Shown here piece after piece: positions 1 through 8,716 of a DNA stretch of 64,000 nt (within the stretch, counting starts at the first letter, position 1; every line of letters begins with the position of its first letter). The notes under the pieces were generated by a model that was not told the DNA's origin, did not search any database, and saw only the letters and a list, made by a program, of their open reading frames with translations. The DNA comes from Rutstroemia sp. NJR-2017a BVV2 (taxonomy: Eukaryota > Ascomycota > Leotiomycetes > Helotiales > Rutstroemiaceae), in NCBI GenBank assembly GCA_002946415.1, contig NJPS01000067.1:248001-312000 (forward strand). Reading direction: 5' to 3'. Position numbers and translations under genes: made by a program.

Positions 1-1181
1 TGGGTTCTCTGAAAGTAGAGTCAACAAACGCAGGCGATAGCCGTTTCCTTGAGTACTTCCAGATCCCCACGTAATGGAATCACCAAGCGGCAAGATCCTC
101 ATCGCAACGCCATCGGATATGGTTCGAGGTAGTTCGAGGGCTCCCGTCTCTTCATGATCCAAGTTTATGGGTGAAGAAACTACCTCAAATATTAGCTCTG
201 CTCGATATAACATCATAATCAAGTAAAAAGAATGAATAGTCTAGAGAAGGGACAACGTTACCACACGTGACTATTACCAAGGCTAGAGCCAGAAAACTGC
301 GCAGAAATACCATTTTGACAAAGACCATTGTTAAAGATCGTTATCGTTACTGTCGAGATATGAGCCATCATTGCAGCTCGTTCCACTACTTATACATCTC
401 TGCCTCATTCCCATGGTGCTATCGCGGCGAAATTCTCATCCACGGCGTCGAGCACCATGGCTGATACTCGGACAGCTCGACCCAGATGATGCCCACGAGC
501 ATAGCTGCTTCATCGCATTATGACACTTGGTGAAATGCCTCGATTCACATTCTATGACAAAATCGAATCATGCCGAAAATTTTTCAATGGGCTGAGTTGC
601 TGATCTCACTAACGTCGCTGCGAAATACCTCCATCTACAGAATCGCACCACACCCCGAAAATTCCCCTAGGCTGAGCCGTCAAGTTGCTGATCTCACCAA
701 TATCGCTGACTCAATTTCAGCCTCGGTAGAAAGCTGCACGTGTATCCAAGCAGGACAAGATTGTAAACCCTCTCGCTATTGGATCACTTCACTCTGCTTA
801 CCTCACAACTTACCAACGCCGATGATACTCGGCCAGCTGGTGGCGCAGTATAGTTTCGTGGCGCAGCCAGCCACGCAGAGGATAAGATCAGCTTATACAA
901 TACTGTGGCTTTCGTAGAATCATTCGGCGGGTGAAGAAAATGCTAGAAGAACTTATTCACAACTCATGTTAATCGACTACTATACTATCAACAAACTTAA
1001 CGATATAATTTTAGATTAGACAAAAAGATATTCAGATCCTCCTCTCAGCCCCCGCTATCCCATTTCCCAGCAAACCAAAGAACTCTCTTCTCACCGAGAA
1101 ACACTATATCAAAACCCATGAAGATATTGAGGGTATTCAGAAGAAGTCTAATTCCGACAGATCTTATATTCCACTAGAAGC
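1..1181. other. Gene-free stretch at the window start
   Basis: No supportable gene is seen. The open frames here (for example 267-464 and 570-917 on the plus strand) are short, have no recognisable domain and do not continue through plausible introns. The stretch ends at the left target duplication of the LINE insertion. Confidence 0.5.
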
Positions 1182-1194
1182 TCCGAAAAGGATT
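1182..1194. repeat. LINE target-site duplication, left copy
   Basis: TCCGAAAAGGATT, identical to 2002-2014, directly abutting the A-rich tail of the LINE. Confidence 0.85.
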
Positions 1195-2001
1195 TATTTT
1201 TATTTATTTTTTTATTTATTTCTAACCCGCTAGCTGGTACGCACGGTACTGGCCATGAGGGAGCTCAATCTAATTAATTACATCAATAGAACCTCTCCGG
1301 ACAAAACTACTGATCGCGCCGCTTTGCGCTTCCCACTCTTATATGCTCACCCTGCTCTCGTCCTTTGCAGCTATACTGCTCAGTTATTCCTTGATCGTAC
1401 TACTCGTATTGCAGCTGGTTAGCGAGCCTGAAGTGCTCGAACCGCCCGCTCTGGATCAGCCATTTAGCTACCTGCTGAGCCCGTTCCGGGCTGTCGAGCA
1501 GCTCAGTGATAGTTGTTCCTCCTCGCCACTGCCTTCTTGCCCGCTCAGCACTACAATGTAGGAGGATATGCTCAACCGTTTCCGCGCCGGTAAAGCAGTA
1601 CGTACAGACCGGAGATTCGTAGCCTGGTACACCCCGTATATTTAGGAAGTGAGCACAGCTTGTCCGCCCTGTTCTACTCTGGATAAGTATTGCACTCTCT
1701 GCTTTACTGAGTCCCTTATGTAGTTTGAGCCTGCCCTTGCCTAGCACCGAGCTCTTTGCCGCTATACTATACCACTTAGCTACTCCTTTCGCCCACTGCG
1801 CTTCCCACGCTTGTTTCTCAGGCTTGAGCGTTCCTGCTCGGTTAGCACGTTCGGTCGGGATATTCGGTAATTCCTGTTTTGTCTTCCTGCTGCCTCTCCT
1901 TTTCCGAATCCATAAGCACTGTTCTTGGCAGACCCGCCGAGCGGGGGTGTCCTTCTGATGCTCGAAGAATTTCCTGAGCTTCTCGTCACAGTACACACTG
2001 A
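1195..2001 (-). mobile_element. 5'-truncated non-LTR retrotransposon (LINE, Tad1/I-like) 3' end
   Basis: This is the 3' end of a LINE inserted on the minus strand. An open frame (1400-1996) gives the C-terminal tail of a fungal LINE ORF2 after the reverse transcriptase. It has a basic segment, then a CCHC-like knuckle, CTYC followed by VEHILLHC, as is usual at the end of these proteins. No ATG starts it because the element is cut at about position 2001. At the other side (1195-1221) the minus strand reads as an A-rich AAATA-type tail. The identical 13-mer TCCGAAAAGGATT lies directly outside both ends, at 1182-1194 and 2002-2014, which is the target-site duplication expected from target-primed reverse transcription. 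The frame has no internal stops, so the insertion looks younger, or less mutated, than the Copia element beside it. Confidence 0.85.
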
Positions 2002-2014
2002 TCCGAAAAGGATT
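2002..2014. repeat. LINE target-site duplication, right copy
   Basis: TCCGAAAAGGATT, identical to 1182-1194, directly abutting the truncated 5' end of the LINE. Confidence 0.85.
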
Positions 2015-2308
2015 AAGTAGCTATCGCCCAGTCTAGAGTGATTTATATTTCTCTTTATCTTGCAACTATCAAGGATGTAAACCTCAGATTTTCTCATATA
2101 CTATAGTTCTTCAGATCGATCAATCATATATATTCTCAGCTCAGAATCTCGCAGATATCCATCCGACCTATGGGTGCATTCGCAGCCTATCTGTGACAAT
2201 TCATACGAAAACTGGAAACCAAACAATTACTATCATCTCTCGATATATTCAGGCGTGAGGGAATTTCACTTGCTCTTCTTCCAAAATCTTTCCAAACTTA
2301 GTCCAATA

Positions 2309-2353
2309 TCTTGTACAGGCACGTACAGAGGCACAGCGGGTAAATATAGGCTT
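2309..2353 (-). repeat. 3' LTR remnant of the Copia element
   Basis: Only the final 45 bp of the 3' LTR remain, joined directly to the broken integrase frame at about 2353. The junction sits at AAGCCTATATTTACCC, so the internal deletion may have used short homology there. It is bounded outside by the CAATA duplication. Confidence 0.75.
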
Positions 2354-4013
2354 CTCTATTCAGGCTAGGTACGCTATAAGGGCCCCAAAAGTCACTATGC
2401 ACTCGCTCCAGGGGCTTCGTATAATGCTCAGATGCCTTCCTGTTGATTACCCTTACTGATTTTAAGGTTAAGCAGGCATCGTAAGGCTCTTTTAGCTCTT
2501 TAATAGGTTTGTCGAGCCCTGTAATTACTTCTTTTAGCCCCTTCAGGGTACTAGCACTCAAATGGCCTAATCTTCGATACTATATTAGTGCTTCCTGAGA
2601 GTCTTTTGCCCCCTGGCTAGCCAAATAAGCCCTCTCCTGGCCTAACCTTGGGCCCTGGAGTATATATGCCTGACCTACTCGCCTGGCTGTACCCACTGTG
2701 ACCCCCTGGAGCTGGATTAGGAGCTCCCTTTTGGGTCCTGTAGTAGTGCGAATAGTTAATCCCTTATTCTGAAGCTGTAGTACTGATATAAGAGATCCAG
2801 CTAGTTCTGGGATATGTAGTACATCCACTAGCTTTATAGGCCTAACCTGCCCCTGAACGAGCACCTGTAGCCTAATAGTACCCTGGCTAATACCTTTTAT
2901 TATTACTCCTGACACTATAGTCACTTCTACAGGCCTGGCTAGTTCGGTGTAATCGTCGAACTGCCACCTAGCATAGGTCATATACCTTGAGCACCCCGAA
3001 TCAACGATCTATATAGGCTCTTGATCATTATACCCTAGGCTTCCTTCCAGGGATACCCAGCTAATCTCCGCTGATTTAGCTGTCTGTGGGCCAGGACATA
3101 GGCCTCTCCCACCGCTAGGGGTGCTTAGGGGTCCTGTGCTAGCTCCCTTATTACTTTTTAGTTCAGGGCAGTTAGCCTTGAAATGACCCTTCTGGCCACA
3201 ATTGAAGTACTCCCCTTTAGGCTTATTCTTCCCTGAGTTGCCCTTCCGATTACCCTGTGCTTGAGCACTAAGGGCTCCTTCCTTAGCATCCTCTTTAGGG
3301 CCTATTTCTTGCTCGTACTCGGCCAAGAATTCCACTGTACTAATGTAATCCAGGGGCTTCTCCCTAAGCTTGAGCTGGTTGATTAGGCTGTTAAACCTAG
3401 GATCATAGGTACGAATAACCCTATAGAGAACCCTTATCTTCTACTTTTCAGAGGGCATCTCTTCAGGATCTATAAGCCCTATATCCTCCTGGAGGGTACT
3501 GAGGTCGGTTGAGATTTCAGCCACCCTTTTAGTACTTCCTTTAGATACTGAGTAGCTAGCAAAGGCTTCGATTTTGAGCTCAATTGTTGGATTCCTCTAG
3601 GTATATGGAGTCTTTCCAGAGCCTTCCACCTTAACCCAGTAGTCTCCTTCGATAGTATATGATTCAGGGCCTCTTTTCTGTATAGGCCTAGAATTATAGC
3701 GCTAGCCCTTGAGTCCTTCTTCTTCCACTCTCGATCCTTAGGGGCCTCTACAGGCTCCTTCCCTTCTTCTTTGGGCTTCTCAGGTGCTCCCTTAGCACCA
3801 TTAAAGCCCTGTTCGACTACCTCCTATAAGTCCTGGCCGTCCAGGTATAGCTGCACCTGTACGCTCTAGTCCCTGTAGTTGGTACCTGTAAGCTTAATGA
3901 TTCTAAGCTTATCTCCGTCGAACTCCATAGCTGAGTTTATGGTCGAATTGGCCTATAAGTAGGCTGATTTAGTAGTCGAATAAGTAACTGAGGTCCCTAA
4001 GCTTAGTACGCTT
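2354..4013 (-). pseudogene. Copia gag-pol remnant with RIP-type lesions
   Basis: Fragments of one reading frame are visible in order. They are a basic gag tail with a zinc knuckle (NCGQKGHFKANC; its first Cys is now Tyr, codon at 3207-3209), a protease DSG motif just after a stop at 3009-3011, the RRLGH pre-integrase motif after a stop at 2580-2582, and the integrase start HSDFWGPYSVPS. The second zinc-binding pair also has Cys to Tyr (2481-2483). Both stops sit where related elements carry Trp. Each change is TGG to TAG or TGC to TAC on the coding strand, that is CA to TA on the plus strand, the RIP signature. The gag half (about 3340-4010) is recognisable only by position. It cannot make a working polyprotein. 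Confidence 0.8.
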
Positions 4014-4027
4014 CCGGGCTCATAACC
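4014..4027 (-). promoter_or_regulatory. Primer-binding site, initiator tRNA-Met anticodon arm
   Basis: The plus strand reads CCGGGCTCATAACC, which is the anticodon stem-loop of a eukaryotic initiator tRNA-Met around anticodon CAT. The element RNA, the complement, would therefore pair with an internal half-tRNA, as in Drosophila copia, rather than with a tRNA 3' end. It directly abuts the LTR end. Confidence 0.75.
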
Positions 4028-4313
4028 TCTTGTGCAGACATATACAGAGGTACAGAGGGTAAATATAGGCTTAGAGGACGTCAATTTGAAGGTGCTGGAT
4101 GCTTAACTTGATTGAACTGATGGGCTATCTACAGTGGGAAGGACTAGCTATATTTATAGGCCTTTCAGCCCTATTTGCCACAGGCGTCGTAAGCCTGAAC
4201 CACAGGCTTTATAAGCCTGAATCATAGGCTTCGTAAGCCTAATCGATCACTACGACGTTCAGTTTAAGGTGGTGGGCACCTGCCCCACCTACCCCACTTT
4301 AGTGGTTCCAACA
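4028..4313 (-). repeat. 5' LTR of the Copia element
   Basis: The LTR is 286 bp. It contains three tandem 22-bp units (4179-4244), each centred on a small inverted repeat of the AGGCTT...AAGCCT kind, in the part expected to be U3. A TATAAATATA-like box (complement of 4147-4158) follows. The last 45 bp (4028-4072) match 2309-2353 apart from a few, mostly transition, differences. Confidence 0.8.
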
Positions 4314-4318
4314 CAATA

Positions 4319-4485
4319 CATTTCAGGCTCAATGTAGATTGTGTATATCTAAAGGATTGAGGACAATATATGAAAATGGTTAGACCCTAAACACCAGGTA
4401 TATAGGCAATTGCGTGCCGTGTGCGCTCTCGAAGATGGGTTTTGGCCCTCCAGGGCCTCCACTGCAAACAAATTTGTAGCTGCAA
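4319..4485. other. Spacer between Copia element and HET-NACHT gene
   Basis: These 167 bp probably hold the 3' untranslated region of the HET-NACHT gene. Nothing else is seen. Confidence 0.4.
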
Positions 4486-7400
4486 TCAACTATTCTCAAC
4501 CAACATAGGGGGCGGCCAAACTCTGCGATGCTCCTTTGGGGCTGGCCAGCCATAAAAGCTATAAGCACTTAGGGCTTCCCAAAACCGGCTCTCGGACTTA
4601 GCGTGTACTTTATTACTAGCCGCCTCATGCATCATGTCAAACATCTCTTCCATGAACTCTTTGAACTTCGTGTCATCAGACTCAGACCGTAACATCCGTC
4701 TAATCTTGTATAGTAGACGATCGGGATCCACAGATGTCGGAGTAATTAGGACGTCGGCGCACACTGCATCGGACATATAGCAGTGGTTTTTGTACGAGAC
4801 AAGCTTAGCTGTAGCCGAGATTTGTCGGTTGCGAATGAATTCTTCTTGAACAGTAGCCTGTAGAGCGATGAATTCTGGGTTCTGTTTGATTTCTTTGTTT
4901 TTAATCATAATTACATCCAAGAGCAACCGAACATAGAACAGGATGTTAGTTTCGAGCATGATGCTGAGACTCGTGTTTGGGGTTATGTAACAACGGAAGC
5001 GCACTTTATCAGCGAAGGTTATTGGTACAAACACTGGAGGCTCGCGGCCGTCACTCGACTGTATTGCAAGTTGAATGGTACGGCATATATCCGAAGGGAC
5101 ATGATAACTATGGCTTGGCATGCCCTTACCGAAGAGGAAATGGATGTTGTAAAGGACTGCTTGTATAATGATTGATAAAGGTGTGGTCACATGTGTTCTC
5201 TCGTACTTCATCCACATCCCTATACCCTCGAAGAGATATGTTGCGTGGTCTGACCTAGCACCCTGGCTTAATAAGAACCGGATCAAGTGCAGCGATGAGG
5301 GCCACTTGTGCGCTCCAGAGAACGTTCCAGTAAGGGAGCCCGTTGCCTGTTGTAATAGGTAATTCTTGTAATCCTGAGATATTTCTTTTCCATGTGTCGA
5401 CTGAGTCTCTTCTAGTCGTGATATTACATACGCAGAAGAACTTATTGATGCGCTGAATCCGAGAAAATCTGGTAGAGGGGTCTTCTTCGTTCTGGAACTC
5501 GCGGGCTCCCAGACAATCTTATGCCATTCGCGCTCAAGATGGTTCAAAAGCTTCTGTTTCTCGATCTTTGAAATTGTGACTTTGAGGATCGTGTAGGAGA
5601 AACCTTCAAAATTTTGGAGCTCATCAATAGAATCATCCCTCCTCCACATATTGCATTCTGTGATAGCTGCACGAATCAATGCGACTAGCTTTTCTTGGCG
5701 AGAAGTTGAGTCCAATCCGAGAATCGCTTGACCTTGTTCTGTGTCGGTCAAGAAGTCTGCTGCGGTCCGATGGATAAACTTAACCCTCAAGTTTGTGAAT
5801 GGGAGTAAATCGTCCCATTCGCTCGATTTATAGGTCCTACGGCGTGATGTCCAGTCTCTTGTATCGCTGTAGACGGCGGGTATAAGTTCTATTAATCCGG
5901 CACTTTGAGCTTCCAGCTTCCTGATCCCAAACTCAAAGAATTTTTTGATCTCACTGAGACGGCCTTCTCCTTCAAGAATAAGCTCCTGAAGCTTGCTCTC
6001 AGAAGCGTAGATGAGCTCAAAGGCGGAAATACTTCCGCCCCTAAAGAGCATCGCAAGATGTCCTGACTCGAGAATCAGGTTGAAATAGAACGCTGCACTG
6101 CGTTCATACATTCCGCGATCGACATTAGCCCGCGTCCACATGGACTTGTATAGCTGATCTATGTCGGCGGGGAGCCCTCTAGCCCGTTGCAGGATCAATT
6201 CCCAGGAATCCGACTTTGCAAGGCCACGGCGGATGCTCTTCAAGGCGAGATGTAACCAGAGGAAAACACCATCAGCCCGTCTAACAAGTTCGTCCGTGAG
6301 TTGCCAGTCCCAATCCATCGGGGGGGAGCCCCATGCAGTCCAGTCCTCGGGTATGTTCTTCGTCAGTACTTCAATGGACTTCTCGCAGACTTTTCGTATG
6401 TCTCGCTCAGTTAGGTCCTGTAACTTGAGATTTGGATGCCTGCTGTATTCTCCTTTGAATACAGGATCCGGCCTGCTAGCTAGGCAGATTTTGAGCCCAG
6501 TTATACCGGATAGTTCTCGTATCAGATCGATAAGCTCGTGCGGACCATCGGCAGAAGAAATCTCGTCCAAGCCATCAAGGAAAAGACAAACCGGCCTAGG
6601 ACAAGACCGCAAGCTTGCAATCAGACTCCGTTTTAGGATTGGGACAGTCCAGTCAGCGTCGGAGTCTATTGAGTCAGACGCGTCCAGCTCTGAGAGAAGT
6701 CCCTCGACAAGTGATTTCTCGTTGCAGAAAAGTTGATAGAGAAGGGTACACAATATCCCTTTGATAGATCTCTGCATCTCGCCGCCCGGCATCCAAAGAT
6801 AGTGTCGCAGTAAGAGAGTGTCTGGCTTGAGAAGATCCTTTGTCCGAGTGTCGTGGACGATGAACTTCATCAGGGTGCTTTTTCCAGATCCCGGCTTTCC
6901 ACTAACCCAGTAAATCCCGGCGTCGCATCTAAGCCACTCCGCAAAGTTGGTCCAGGGGTGCAGATCTGAAGAGAAAATCCACTGGAAGGTTTCAATAAAG
7001 GACTCGGTGATTGTGTCTTCTCGCTCCCTCATGCTGCTGAACTTTAGGCTCTTGATGAGCTTCTCTTGTTTGACTTTCATGACGGTTGTGTGATGGAAGT
7101 CACTTAGATTATTGTACACCTCTTTTTTGAGCCGGCCGATTGCATGTTCCCTCCCCTCGCCGTAAATAAGCGCCACGAAGACACCGAAAATACCTAGGAG
7201 ACAGTACGCCGAGTCTTCCTCACGGGTAGTTTCGCGTGCTTGTGCCCACGCAAATCTTTCATCAACCTCGAACTGAGAAAGGGGCGTTCCCTGAAGCGCT
7301 GGAACGGGTATCCCCGTTATTTTGTGTATTTTCTGCTCTAGAGATCTCTTATCGCCGACTGGCGTGCCCTCTCTCGTGAAGAATTCGACCGATGCTGGGG

Positions 7401-7842
7401 CAAGGAGCTCTTGGAGCGTCCAGCCTCGGGTAAACCATCTACTCTCCTGAAAAGCTGATTCCGAAGGGGGCTGGGGCTGTTCGCCTAGCTCCTCGTAGCC
7501 GATAATGGGAACATCAGACAGGTACACATAGCATCGATCGGCGTCACGGTACCATCGAAACATTGAATTTATCGCCTCTGAGAGCTCAGTGTTGTTCGAT
7601 TTGTCGATACAGCAAGTATCGACCCAGAAGTATTGCAGGTTGTCACGCTCTGCTTGTCGAGCACAGAACCTGATCTTTCCATAGCCCGCCTTTCCCTTTC
7701 CGGTACCCTCCACCATATCTTTGAAGGTGACCTCTTCGTCCCCCCAGGTGTGCGACAGTATCGCGTATTTTGGGAATTTCTCGCCGACCAGGTCATTGGT
7801 CAGGCTGAAATTGCCGTTCTCGTCGCATTTCAAGAGCCGCAT
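4486..7842 (-). CDS. HET-NACHT NOD-like receptor (heterokaryon incompatibility type)
   Basis: Single-exon gene of 1,118 aa starting at ATG 7842 (MRLLKC, the usual start of this family). The N-terminus is a HET domain: AILSHTWGDEEVTF at 27-40, WVDTCCIDK near 73-81 and RWFTRGWTLQELLAP at 135-149. A NACHT-type NTPase follows, with Walker A GKPGSGKST at 315-323 and Walker B VCLFLDGLDE at 418-427. The C-terminal 600 residues carry no visible WD40, ankyrin or TPR repeats, although many HET-NACHT proteins end in WD40 repeats that act as the ligand sensor. Such proteins act in the cytoplasm: the sensor controls NACHT oligomerisation and HET triggers cell death on non-self recognition. That role is known for relatives such as HET-E and HET-D of Podospora and is inferred here. 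Both nucleotide-binding motifs look intact, so the gene is probably functional. It lies 168 bp from a dead retrotransposon. Confidence 0.9.
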   Translation of the reverse strand: MRLLKCDENGNFSLTNDLVGEKFPKYAILSHTWGDEEVTFKDMVEGTGKGKAGYGKIRFCARQAERDNLQYFWVDTCCIDKSNNTELSEAINSMFRWYRDADRCYVYLSDVPIIGYEELGEQPQPPSESAFQESRWFTRGWTLQELLAPASVEFFTREGTPVGDKRSLEQKIHKITGIPVPALQGTPLSQFEVDERFAWAQARETTREEDSAYCLLGIFGVFVALIYGEGREHAIGRLKKEVYNNLSDFHHTTVMKVKQEKLIKSLKFSSMREREDTITESFIETFQWIFSSDLHPWTNFAEWLRCDAGIYWVSGKPGSGKSTLMKFIVHDTRTKDLLKPDTLLLRHYLWMPGGEMQRSIKGILCTLLYQLFCNEKSLVEGLLSELDASDSIDSDADWTVPILKRSLIASLRSCPRPVCLFLDGLDEISSADGPHELIDLIRELSGITGLKICLASRPDPVFKGEYSRHPNLKLQDLTERDIRKVCEKSIEVLTKNIPEDWTAWGSPPMDWDWQLTDELVRRADGVFLWLHLALKSIRRGLAKSDSWELILQRARGLPADIDQLYKSMWTRANVDRGMYERSAAFYFNLILESGHLAMLFRGGSISAFELIYASESKLQELILEGEGRLSEIKKFFEFGIRKLEAQSAGLIELIPAVYSDTRDWTSRRRTYKSSEWDDLLPFTNLRVKFIHRTAADFLTDTEQGQAILGLDSTSRQEKLVALIRAAITECNMWRRDDSIDELQNFEGFSYTILKVTISKIEKQKLLNHLEREWHKIVWEPASSRTKKTPLPDFLGFSASISSSAYVISRLEETQSTHGKEISQDYKNYLLQQATGSLTGTFSGAHKWPSSLHLIRFLLSQGARSDHATYLFEGIGMWMKYERTHVTTPLSIIIQAVLYNIHFLFGKGMPSHSYHVPSDICRTIQLAIQSSDGREPPVFVPITFADKVRFRCYITPNTSLSIMLETNILFYVRLLLDVIMIKNKEIKQNPEFIALQATVQEEFIRNRQISATAKLVSYKNHCYMSDAVCADVLITPTSVDPDRLLYKIRRMLRSESDDTKFKEFMEEMFDMMHEAASNKVHAKSESRFWEALSAYSFYGWPAPKEHRRVWPPPMLVENS

Positions 7843-8716
7843 TGTTTTCGCGTGGAAATCTCGAGTTAGATAGCGACGGAATGTTGGAATGGTGGACGGT
7901 GGAGTAGACTTCTTGGTTGTAGGAAACTGTGCGATGCCAGCACCTTCTCGCCAGTCAAAGCGTCCATCGAAAAGAGATATTCGTAATCTGTATGATACTC
8001 ATCACGACATGATACGCTCCTAGTACGACCGTCATCAAGACGTTAGACAAGATTAACCTTATTCGTGGATTTCTTGCCAGATGATGTTGAAAAGAATCTG
8101 TTACCGGGCAGGTTGCAACAGACCTCTCGCAGCCTAATCTGCGCTTGGCGGGACGCCCTGTTTTAGTGGGGAGTATCTCAAGTACATATGCGGGGGAGTT
8201 TAGACGTGGCGTCACTGGCGTGTTACCTTCCGGCATAACGAGCGTACAGCAGTAATCTCAAGAGGTGGGAGGGAAAATGAGTATTGTACGAATGTATGAA
8301 AAGGGGAAAGACAGTCGAGAGAAATAGAAGGACTTAAGTACTCTCTCTATACTTAGTGCTTGCCTCGCTCCTGCCTTCCCGGGGTAAAAAGGACAGGGCC
8401 TGTCCTTTTCCAACAGGCCGATTTGGGACAAGGGATGTGTCGGCAGTAGTGGCACCGGGCATATTGCTGGTGTTGTGTTACGCCAAACTCGACCAATAGC
8501 ACACTCCACGAAGCAATAACTTCGACTTGCTATATCGATTCCACAGTAACTGTTATCGCCAGGACAGTCTCTTCAGCAATTTTCAGCTCTAAAATTTATC
8601 GTATAACGAGAGAAACCGGAATGACTATAAAACAATTGATCTATTGCTCTACTCATCTACAGTATACGCAAAGCCAATCTTTAGAATGCGAACACGTGCC
8701 AAGAGAGAAAAGACTT
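7843..8716. other. Intergenic region between HET-NACHT and the dehydrogenase
   Basis: It contains the promoter of the HET-NACHT gene (near 7843-8250) and the end of the dehydrogenase transcript, plus a MITE fragment at about 8371-8440. Open frames at 7955-8236 and 8258-8509 have no domain and are not called. Confidence 0.5.
8371..8440 (+). repeat. MITE family 1, terminal fragment
   Basis: ACAGGCCGATTTGGGACAA at 8413-8431 is the sub-terminal block of the MITE at 10985-11153, and the flank at 8371-8385 resembles its outer end. A hairpin with 11-bp arms and a 1-nt spacer (8387-8409) lies inside the terminal repeat. The rest of the element is not recognisable downstream. Confidence 0.5.

Larger units (their letters stand above)
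2309..4313 (-). mobile_element. Internally deleted Ty1/Copia LTR retrotransposon
   Basis: The element lies on the minus strand and is bounded by a 5-bp direct repeat, CAATA, at 2304-2308 and 4314-4318. In element order it has a 5' LTR (4028-4313), a primer-binding site (4014-4027), a gag region with a zinc knuckle, the aspartic protease, the pre-integrase zinc region and the first part of integrase. Integrase then breaks off and joins the last 45 bp of the 3' LTR. Reverse transcriptase and RNase H are missing. The LTR begins TGTTGG; its far end is taken as CAAGA because only that choice gives matching target duplications and puts the primer site directly after it. Ending it at the preceding CA is possible but loses the duplication. 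Total length is 2,005 bp, whereas intact Copia elements are about 5 kb. Confidence 0.88.

Noticed and set aside
570..917. 115-codon plus-strand frame
   Set aside because: No domain, no neighbouring exons and composition like intergenic DNA.
8258..8509. 83-codon minus-strand frame upstream of the dehydrogenase end
   Set aside because: It runs through the MITE fragment and hairpin and has no recognisable product.
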